8,455 bases of DNA from JBLFWJ01 sp047611425 (GTDB lineage Bacteria > Bacteroidota > Bacteroidia > UBA10329): NCBI GenBank assembly GCA_047611425.1, contig JBLFWJ010000147.1, positions 1-8,455 on the forward strand. Reading direction: 5' to 3'. Both the position numbers and the translations under genes were made by a program. A model generated the notes under the pieces. It searched no databases and was not told the origin of the DNA. It saw only the letters and a list, made by a program, of their open reading frames with translations. Below are positions 1-5,446 of the stretch, in pieces (the first letter of the stretch is position 1; every line of letters starts with the position of its first letter).

Positions 1-1678
1 CAATGCTTGCTGTTGGTCCACTTTGATTTGCAACAATAATGTTGATTGTCTCAGAACACAGATTGTTATCGATAACAGTAACTGTGAATGAACCAGGTAA
101 CAAATTTGAAAATGTTCCACTGGCTTGTGGGCCACTTCCGATATCAAACGTGTAAGGTGGTGTGCCGCCTGAACCGCTGGCTACTATCTCGCCTAAATTA
201 GTTGTGCAATCGGTTGACGAATTGCCACTCACGGTAGGTAGAGGGGCAACCGTAATTAGAACATCATCCGTGTCTGTGCAGCTGTTGCCATCCGTTACGG
301 TAAGTGTGTAAGTGGTGTTTGATCCAGGGGTTGCCGTTGGGTCGGCAATTGCTGCGTTAGTCAATGTTCCTGCATTGTTCCATTGGTAGGAGCCTCCTCC
401 AGATCCGTTTAATTGAATGGAAGAACCAGCGCATATCGTTTGCCCGGTTCCGGCATCTGCCACAGGTTCTGGTGCAATCGTTACAATAATGTCGTCCGTA
501 TTAGTGCAACCGCTTGCTGTGTAGGTAAGCACGTATGTAAGGTTAGCCGTAGGAGTCGAAGTTGGGCTTGTAAACCCTGAATTATTCAAATCCGTACCTG
601 GTGACCACGAATACGTTCCGTTGCCAATCGTGTTTGGTGAATTCAGCTGGACTGACCCACCTGGACAGACCAATACATCAGAACCAAGATCCACCGTTGG
701 AAGTGGTAGAATCGTCACTTGATCTGTGTACGTTTCCATACATCCATCTGAAGTGATTGTCAGTTCGACATCAAACGTTCCTGAAGTGACGTAAGGATGA
801 CTTACATTCTGACCTGACCCCGTATTTCCATCGCCAAAATCCCATGCATAATTGGTAATGACGTTGCTTGCGGTGCTCGACTCTGTAAATTGAACTGGCA
901 CTCCAACACACGCATTATTGTTGACGATGGAAAATTCCGGCTCTATCGAAAAGCAAAACTGTTGATGATTGTAATAATCCCCAGAACTACCTGTGAACCC
1001 CCAGTATACCAGTGGATTGCCACCAAAAATATTGTTGACAATGTTTCCTGAGTATGAAAGCCTCAAGGCACCATCGAAATAAACTGAGAACGTTTGTGTG
1101 CCTGGATTCCAAACAATTTGCGTTGTGTGCCAAGCACAATCTTCCACATCAATTGTTGTGGCGCTCATGTTAACTGGCCCGGCTAAATTGTTGGCAGAAA
1201 TAGTATGATCAATCTCACCGTTACTCTGAATGCCGATATGATCATCCGCTAAATCACCGTTCCAAGTATTATTGAAGGTATCATATTCCACCGCCAGGCT
1301 TGGGGTGATTCCCCCATAGCCAATCCCGCCTCCAACTCCTCCGGCATTTACGTTTAAGGGTTGAAGGACGAATGCCATTCCATCCGCGCCAAGCCAATCA
1401 ACACATCCTAGATAGATGTCAAACGTAAAATCGAACGGCTGGGTCAGGTCAATCAGCGTTAGATTCCAAACCGACCCTGCCTGATAGGGAGTATCGGGTG
1501 TTACGTCAAAACACTGGCAACTTGTTTGGCTTGCATTGCCATTGGTTTGATATTGGGCATTTGCATTAGCGATAAAACCAAACAAGGCCGTCACCAAAAA
1601 AAGGCCTCGATACAAGCTGGCAGACCGGCCTAACTTCCATCTGAGGTTCTTCACCAAACTTCCAAACGACAAATGCAT
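1..1678 (-). CDS. Secreted lectin/PKD/SprB-repeat surface protein, 3' end outside window
   Basis: This reading frame stays open from an ATG at 1678-1676 to the left edge: 559 codons, with the C-terminus missing. Residues 1-41 look like a signal peptide with an unusually long basic n-region; the hydrophobic core is LFLVTALFGFIA and cleavage is likely after ANANA. Residues about 55-245 are an L-type (legume-lectin-like) bacterial lectin domain, with the signatures DGMAFVLQ (99-106), GGGIGYGG (116-123), LAVEYDTFNN (128-137) and DDHIGIQSNG (145-154). Residues about 250-325 are a PKD domain (YAWDFGDGN, 277-285). Two related Ig-like repeats follow (326-402, 404-480), then a SprB-like repeat (482-550, with GGTPPYTF and LLPGSFTVTVID). 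Such proteins in Bacteroidota are exported by Sec and then type IX secretion and act in adhesion or gliding; a C-terminal sorting domain should lie beyond the edge (inference). A TTG at codon 22 is a possible alternative start that would shorten the n-region. The ligand is unknown. Confidence 0.88.
   Translation of the reverse strand, partial: MHLSFGSLVKNLRWKLGRSASLYRGLFLVTALFGFIANANAQYQTNGNASQTSCQCFDVTPDTPYQAGSVWNLTLIDLTQPFDFTFDIYLGCVDWLGADGMAFVLQPLNVNAGGVGGGIGYGGITPSLAVEYDTFNNTWNGDLADDHIGIQSNGEIDHTISANNLAGPVNMSATTIDVEDCAWHTTQIVWNPGTQTFSVYFDGALRLSYSGNIVNNIFGGNPLVYWGFTGSSGDYYNHQQFCFSIEPEFSIVNNNACVGVPVQFTESSTASNVITNYAWDFGDGNTGSGQNVSHPYVTSGTFDVELTITSDGCMETYTDQVTILPLPTVDLGSDVLVCPGGSVQLNSPNTIGNGTYSWSPGTDLNNSGFTSPTSTPTANLTYVLTYTASGCTNTDDIIVTIAPEPVADAGTGQTICAGSSIQLNGSGGGSYQWNNAGTLTNAAIADPTATPGSNTTYTLTVTDGNSCTDTDDVLITVAPLPTVSGNSSTDCTTNLGEIVASGSGGTPPYTFDIGSGPQASGTFSNLLPGSFTVTVIDNNLCSETINIIVANQSGPTASI
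239..703 (-). repeat. Two tandem Ig-like protein repeats in the surface protein
   Basis: Residues 326-402 and 404-480 of the lectin protein are two diverged copies of one roughly 77-residue module. Each runs from a start like DLGSDVLVCPGGSVQLN or DAGTGQTICAGSSIQLN, through a tryptophan-containing strand (YSWSP, YQWNN) and a PTSTPTAN/PTATPGSN turn, to TYxLTxT and a C-terminal CT(N/D)TDD strand. Conserved cysteines begin and end each copy. They read as beta-sandwich spacers holding the lectin domain away from the cell. The similarity is at protein level; the DNA copies are not close to identical. Confidence 0.7.
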
Positions 1679-1711
1679 CTCAGCAAAGACGTTATACAAT
1701 TGATATGGAGG

Positions 1712-1723
1712 CCGATTAATCGG
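1712..1723. promoter_or_regulatory. Perfect 12-bp palindrome in the leader of the lectin gene
   Basis: CCGATTAATCGG is its own reverse complement over all 12 bases. It lies in the 151-bp non-coding stretch between the regulator gene and the lectin gene, 33 bp upstream of the lectin ATG and downstream of the predicted promoter. A position between promoter and start codon suits a repressor operator. It has too little loop to act as a terminator hairpin and no T-run follows it. The binding protein is unknown. Confidence 0.4.
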
Positions 1724-1756
1724 GTGCAAAACGGGTTGGCTTTGAAGAAGCGGGCA

Positions 1757-1784
1757 CAAAGATAAAACCGACCTTGAATGGAAA
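1757..1784 (-). promoter_or_regulatory. Bacteroidota-type promoter for the lectin gene
   Basis: On the minus strand, TATCTTTG (1764 to 1757) matches the Bacteroidota -7 consensus TAnnTTTG exactly. A TTTC at 1784-1781, 16 bp upstream, is a weak counterpart of the -33 TTTG element. Transcription would start near 1750 and leave a leader of about 70 nt before the ATG at 1678, containing the 12-bp palindrome. The weak -33 element and short spacer keep confidence moderate. Confidence 0.45.
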
Positions 1785-1829
1785 GTGTATAATTCCGTTC
1801 AATTACTCGTAAGAATCGTGCTTAGAGGC

Positions 1830-2471
1830 TCAGTTCTGGCCTTCGACTAAACCGGTTTTCATCGCGTAAACAACCAGCTCTGAAACCGAATTAACCTTCA
1901 GTTTACGCATGATGTTTTTGCGATGGGTCTGAACCGTGTGCGGACTGATAAATAGTTTATCCGCGATTTTCTTGCTAGTCAGGCCGTCAGCTATCTGCTT
2001 TGTAATCTCCACTTCCCGTTCCGACAAGGTAGTTGGAGAGCAGTCTTCCTCTTCTTCAATCGTGCTCTTGTCTAGCAAAATGTTTAGCACATTATTGCAG
2101 AAGAAACGTTCGCCTTTGATCAACGAATGAATGCTGTGGATGATCTCGTCCGATCCACACTCTTTGGTTAAAAAACCCTGTACTCCCAGGTCTACGGTTT
2201 TCAACACGTTAACTGCTTGCGAAGTATCTGCAATAAGTAAAATTGGAGTTTCAATAGAGCGATCTCGCACATTCGAAATCAGATCTCGCAGATCATCGCC
2301 CAATTCATGATCATTAATCACAATTAATGATGTAGCACCACTAACATTGGAAAACAGATCGTCACTAGTAGCGCAGTCCTTTACCGAATAGCCGTCATCA
2401 TTGGCAATCAGCCCTTTTAAACCATAAATGGCCAATTGGTTGGACGTGTAATGAATGATCTCGATGCTCAC
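1830..2471 (-). CDS. NarL/LuxR-family response regulator with atypical receiver domain
   Basis: This is a two-component-type transcription factor of 213 residues if translated from the GTG at 2471-2469. The receiver domain (about 1-118) keeps the expected phosphoacceptor position, D54 in LIVIND, and the conserved lysine K103 in FLTKE. The N-terminal acidic pair (usually DD in ADDH) is replaced by the non-acidic stretch HYTSNQ (7-12), and the switch Thr/Ser after the fourth strand appears to be alanine (LLIAD). An acidic linker (EEEED, 139-143) leads to a LuxR helix-turn-helix: LSEREVEI (149-156), IADGLTSKKIADKL and SPHTVQTHRKNI (176-187). The frame can be extended upstream to a TTG at 2528, but the GTG start places the receiver's first strand where NarL-family proteins begin and leaves room for a promoter. 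No histidine kinase is adjacent; partner and targets are unknown. The nearest downstream gene is the lectin protein, which it might regulate (inference). Confidence 0.88.
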   Translation of the reverse strand: MSIEIIHYTSNQLAIYGLKGLIANDDGYSVKDCATSDDLFSNVSGATSLIVINDHELGDDLRDLISNVRDRSIETPILLIADTSQAVNVLKTVDLGVQGFLTKECGSDEIIHSIHSLIKGERFFCNNVLNILLDKSTIEEEEDCSPTTLSEREVEITKQIADGLTSKKIADKLFISPHTVQTHRKNIMRKLKVNSVSELVVYAMKTGLVEGQN

Positions 2472-2497
2472 TATTTGGACGAATTCTAAATAAGGCT

Positions 2498-2529
2498 CAA
2501 ATATCCCTAACAAAATGGGACTGAGCAAG
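2498..2529 (-). promoter_or_regulatory. Possible promoter of the response-regulator gene
   Basis: The minus strand has GATATTTG (2505 to 2498), one base from the Bacteroidota -7 consensus TAnnTTTG. Twenty bases upstream is CTTG (2529 to 2526), a plausible -33 element. A transcript beginning near 2490 would have a leader of about 20 nt before the GTG at 2471 and would exclude the longer TTG-initiated reading. The match is short and could be chance. Confidence 0.35.
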
Positions 2530-2543
2530 CACCAAATTGGTGC
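2529..2543. promoter_or_regulatory. 15-bp palindrome abutting the regulator promoter
   Basis: GCACCAA and TTGGTGC are perfect inverted 7-mers around a single central A. The element lies in the gap between the moeA stop and the regulator gene, against the predicted -33 element, so an operator, possibly autoregulatory, is the simplest reading. A hairpin with a 5-bp stem (GCACC/GGTGC) and an AAATT loop is possible, but no U-run follows it in the moeA transcript, so it is not a normal terminator. A second short palindrome, GGTGCACC, sits at 2564-2571 inside the end of moeA and repeats the GGTGCA half-site. Confidence 0.45.
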
Positions 2544-2552
2544 ATGTTAAAA

Positions 2553-3749
2553 TCAAGTCAAAAGGTGCACCTCCACTATTTCCCCAACACCAAGTTGTGG
2601 AATTTCCGATGGGATGTAAACCAAGGCATCGGCTACCGCAAACGTGCTTAACATGGCGGAACTTTGACCGCCAAGCAACTCAACTTTGGAGTCGATAATC
2701 TTGGCCTTTAGAAACTGGGAACGACCACCCTTGTTGATGAAATCAGTTGCAAGAGGCAATCTCAAAACAGTTTGTTCAGGCTTCGGGTGATGCTGCATTC
2801 TTCGAATTGCTGGTTGTACATATTCGTAGTAACAACTCAAGCTTGCCCCCGGGTTGCCCGGTAGTGCGAATACAAGTTTTTCTCCTTTTTTTCCAAAGAA
2901 GAGCGGCTTACCCGGTTTTTGTTTCACTTTGTAAAAAAGCTGCTCCGTCCCTAAATCAATCAATGCCTTGCCCACGTGATCGTGGTCTCCAACGGAAATT
3001 CCACCACTCATAATAAGTAAGTCGCAATTGGTCATTGCCTGCGTAATCGCTGTTTTGGTTTGTTCAAAGTCATCTGGAACGGCAACACATTCCGCATCAA
3101 TTCCTTCGTTCTTCAGGGCCGCAACCAGCATGGCTGAATTACTCTCATAGATCTGACCATACTCTAACGGTGTCCCCGGTTTAACCAGTTCATTTCCGGT
3201 AACCAGCACTGCCACTTTCGGCTTATTGAATACTTCAACCTCTGTAACTCCGATCATCGCTAAAAACCCAATGGCCGCAGCATTTAAAAGTGTTCCTTTC
3301 TCCAGAGCAACATCTTCTCTTTTCATTTGCTCACCTTGGGGTCGGATGTGCATGCTAGCTTTCACTTCTTGAGTGAGGCTCATCTGATCACCATTGCGTT
3401 CAACCCATTCCTGCTGAACTACCGCAAAGGCGCTTTCGGGAACCGGTGCTCCAGTGAAAATTCGAACACACTCTCGCTCTTTCAACTCAAATTGTTTTGC
3501 CGAACCGGCAGCGACTTCGCCAATAATCTTGTACGTGGAGTCTTCGGAAAAACGGTTCTCCTGATTGGCGAAAGGCCCTCCCAATGCATAACCATCCATG
3601 GCACTTTGAGGAAACGGTGGCATGTCAATTCCAGCAACAACATCTTCGGCCAATACGAAACCAAGTCCGTCATTCAGCGTAAGCTCATGAGTCGACAAAG
3701 TAGGTGTGTGTTTCGAAACGAGCGACTTAGCTACTTCTACTGATACCAT
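2553..3749 (-). CDS. moeA: Molybdopterin molybdotransferase MoeA
   Basis: MoeA inserts molybdate into adenylylated molybdopterin, the last common step of molybdenum cofactor synthesis, in the cytoplasm. From the ATG at 3749-3747 the product is 398 residues, a normal length. Family signatures appear in order: MVSVEVAKSL at the N-terminus, PPFPQSAMDGYAL (44-56), RIFTGAPVP (97-105), VTGNEL (183-188), the molybdopterin-binding SGGISVGDHDHV (248-259), KPGKPLFFG (278-286) and LPGNPGA (296-302), then the beta-barrel C-terminal domain. The frame extends 17 codons upstream to an ATG at 3800, but MoeA proteins normally start at the MxSVEEA-like segment, so the inner ATG is preferred; neither start has a clear ribosome binding site. 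No other Mo-cofactor genes are in the window. It is divergent from the methyltransferase and appears unrelated to the halogenase operon. Confidence 0.95.
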   Translation of the reverse strand: MVSVEVAKSLVSKHTPTLSTHELTLNDGLGFVLAEDVVAGIDMPPFPQSAMDGYALGGPFANQENRFSEDSTYKIIGEVAAGSAKQFELKERECVRIFTGAPVPESAFAVVQQEWVERNGDQMSLTQEVKASMHIRPQGEQMKREDVALEKGTLLNAAAIGFLAMIGVTEVEVFNKPKVAVLVTGNELVKPGTPLEYGQIYESNSAMLVAALKNEGIDAECVAVPDDFEQTKTAITQAMTNCDLLIMSGGISVGDHDHVGKALIDLGTEQLFYKVKQKPGKPLFFGKKGEKLVFALPGNPGASLSCYYEYVQPAIRRMQHHPKPEQTVLRLPLATDFINKGGRSQFLKAKIIDSKVELLGGQSSAMLSTFAVADALVYIPSEIPQLGVGEIVEVHLLT

Positions 3750-3800
3750 TCTGAAGGGTTGAAGTCCAAAGATATTATTGATGCTCAACGGGACGTGCAT

Positions 3801-3898
3801 TAGTCGAAATGTTCCTTTGTTTTAGTCATCTAACATAGATTGCAACAACTTTGAAAACCTCTTCAACTCCAATTTTAATAGGCACCTAACCTTCAGCC
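3801..3898. promoter_or_regulatory. Divergent intergenic region between moeA and the methyltransferase gene
   Basis: This AT-rich stretch must carry the start signals of both divergent genes. On the plus strand, TTTG (3816-3819) and CAACTTTG (3846-3853, one base off TAnnTTTG) resemble a Bacteroidota promoter, but the 26-bp spacing is longer than usual. On the minus strand, TATGTTAG (near 3838-3831) is an imperfect -7 candidate with no good -33. No riboswitch-like structure, including a Moco-type element, was recognised. Confidence 0.3.
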
Positions 3899-4624
3899 AT
3901 GACTAATACTGAGCTGAAGCAGGAAAAGATTTGGGATTATTTGGATTCTGCATTTGACTTCAATAAAGGCATTGATGTGCTCGTTCTAAATAGTGGAAAT
4001 GGTGATGATGCCATTCGGTTTGCTCAGCGAGGGTGTCGTGTTACTGCTGCAGGTTCAAACAAGGAAGCCTTGACCAAAGCCAAATCTTTAGGGTTGAGGG
4101 AAACCATCAAATTCATAAAGCTGGAAGTTCCTGAGATGAAAGCTTCGGATCTGAATCATCAATACGATTTGGTTTATTCACCGGTTGGTGGCCTGAACCA
4201 GATGCCAATTTCTGGGGTGCGAACATTTCAAAATGCACTTTGGGATGGCCTAAGATCCAAAGGCCGGTTTGTTGGTGTTTTGATGCCCGAAGGTTGTATG
4301 ATGGAAACCTTGCACTACTTTTTCAGGCTTCAATTTGCAACAGCTTTCCAACGAGGAAAAGAGTCGATTGAATTAAAAAATGCCAATGGCGATACGAGGT
4401 TGGTTTACCCACATTCTCCGCGACATGTAGCTGATAAATTTGGAAGACGGTTCGAGACCAAAGTCCTTTTACCAATCGGGTTTTGGCTGACTCCGTTAAC
4501 TATAAATTCCTCAGAAGAGACTGTCGCTTCAGGATGGCGGGCACGTTTGGAAGAACGAACATCGCATCCAATTTTGGCGGGTATATCGGATACCTATTTG
4601 ATCGACTTTATGATCAAGAATTGA
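3899..4624 (+). CDS. Class I SAM-dependent methyltransferase
   Basis: The 241-residue product has a Rossmann-type SAM-binding fold. Motif I is VLVLNSGNGDDA (27-38), followed by helix AIRFAQRG and the second strand VTAAGSN (48-54), where the usual acidic ribose-binding residue is not obvious. YDLVYSP (89-95) fits motif II at strand 4, and LRSKGRFVGVLMP (118-130) is the typical strand-5 region. The C-terminal part (about 190-239, with LPIGFWLTP, EERTSHPILAGISDTYLIDF) resembles the tail of a group of type-11-like small-molecule methyltransferases. The substrate is unknown. It is the only plus-strand gene, divergent from moeA and convergent with the DUF1702 gene, with which it shares 11 bp at the 3' ends. 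It could tailor the product of the neighbouring cluster, but it is not in that operon, so this link is inference. Start: only ATG at the N-terminus; no Shine-Dalgarno sequence. Confidence 0.82.
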   Translation: MTNTELKQEKIWDYLDSAFDFNKGIDVLVLNSGNGDDAIRFAQRGCRVTAAGSNKEALTKAKSLGLRETIKFIKLEVPEMKASDLNHQYDLVYSPVGGLNQMPISGVRTFQNALWDGLRSKGRFVGVLMPEGCMMETLHYFFRLQFATAFQRGKESIELKNANGDTRLVYPHSPRHVADKFGRRFETKVLLPIGFWLTPLTINSSEETVASGWRARLEERTSHPILAGISDTYLIDFMIKN

Positions 4625-5444
4625 TGGCTCCTGAAATCGTTTCCACCCAACCCGAATAGGATTCAGAATCAATATCGGTGAGTCTTGCCGCTTCCTTCTT
4701 GGAACGATTCAACCACAATTCAGAGGCATCATCTAAAACTCTATTGTCAACTCCGGAAACAACGGAGCTTTTGGCGGCCATAGCGCACCCCGTTTCTAGC
4801 TGATTTTTAAACTCTCCCGAAAGTTGTCTTAGGTCACCTAAATGTTTGGCATTGCAACCACCAACAACGGGGCACGCGACTCCGATTCCTCGCCACATAT
4901 GCTTTTGTCGATAGACCGGAAATGAATCCATCATCCGTTCAAGCATCTCCAAATCTCCCTTGGATATGTACCAAAGGCTTCGGCCTATTCCTTGGTCAAA
5001 TGCCAATTGCAAATCATCTGAAATTCCTTTCGGAATCTGTTGGGTTCTGATGCTAATTCGTCTTCGGAAAAGTCCCATGTAATATCCAAAGCCATCCATT
5101 GCACGCCCTTGAGTCATGGAATCTAAACCCTCCAAAATAGAATCAGGACTGAGGTCTTTTTCACCGATTGCCCAACCGAGACCAATCATGATCTGAGTAG
5201 AGTGTGTTGGGTTGGCGTCTAAAAAAGTGAGCCAACTTCTCAAGTTATCTTGTTGCTCAATGCTTTTGACTGCCACCGCCATTGAAGCACCTTCAAATGC
5301 CATTGACCGAAACTCTTCGTCCATCAGATTCAATTGTTGAATCATTTCGGTTGGTTCGAGAATTTCCTCTCCAATCTTTCGTCCAACCTGAAAAGTCAGA
5401 ACGATCAGTTCGATTCTATTGGCAATTGCTTCTGTAGATTCCAT
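4614..5444 (-). CDS. DUF1702-family protein
   Basis: This 276-residue soluble protein has no signal peptide or membrane segment. Its motif series matches the DUF1702 family as I recall it: MAFEGASMA (48-56), IGLGWAIG (87-94), MDGFGYYMGLF (116-126), AFDQGIGRSLWYI (148-160), and the W184-RGIGVACPVVGG segment. The family has no established enzymatic activity; members are known mainly from actinobacterial specialised-metabolism loci, including enediyne clusters. The ATG overlaps the last base of the halogenase stop codon (TAATG), and a weak GAGG lies 10 nt upstream, so it is translationally coupled to the halogenase and probably acts in the same pathway. It is somewhat shorter than the roughly 300-plus residues I associate with actinobacterial members. 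The 3' end overlaps the convergent methyltransferase by 11 bp. Family assignment is from memory of conserved blocks. Confidence 0.75.
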   Translation of the reverse strand: MESTEAIANRIELIVLTFQVGRKIGEEILEPTEMIQQLNLMDEEFRSMAFEGASMAVAVKSIEQQDNLRSWLTFLDANPTHSTQIMIGLGWAIGEKDLSPDSILEGLDSMTQGRAMDGFGYYMGLFRRRISIRTQQIPKGISDDLQLAFDQGIGRSLWYISKGDLEMLERMMDSFPVYRQKHMWRGIGVACPVVGGCNAKHLGDLRQLSGEFKNQLETGCAMAAKSSVVSGVDNRVLDDASELWLNRSKKEAARLTDIDSESYSGWVETISGAINS

Positions 5445-5446
5445 TA
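5442..5446 (-). other. TAATG stop/start overlap (translational coupling)
   Basis: The halogenase TAA (5446-5444) and the DUF1702 ATG (5444-5442) share the base at 5444. A terminating ribosome can restart directly, which implies co-transcription and near-stoichiometric synthesis of the two proteins. Confidence 0.85.

Noticed and set aside
239..703. Tandem repeats as a CRISPR array or DNA-level satellite
   Set aside because: The repetition is in the protein sequence at about 77-residue spacing with diverged DNA; there are no short identical repeats with spacers.
2472..2528. N-terminal extension of the regulator to a TTG start at 2528
   Set aside because: The extra 19 residues precede the receiver's first strand, and the region carries promoter-like elements; GTG at 2471 gives the standard family length.
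2529..2543. Palindrome as the moeA intrinsic terminator
   Set aside because: The stem is only 5 bp once a loop is allowed, and the following bases on the transcript (UUGCUCAG) contain no U-run.
2747..3743. Plus-strand open frames of 88 and 138 codons opposite moeA
   Set aside because: They lie entirely antisense to a well-conserved moeA, show no recognisable motifs and have compositions expected from reverse-strand reading.
3750..3800. N-terminal extension of MoeA to the ATG at 3800
   Set aside because: The 17 added residues have no counterpart in the usual MoeA start, which begins at the MVSVEVAK segment. It is not excluded, since neither start has a ribosome binding site.
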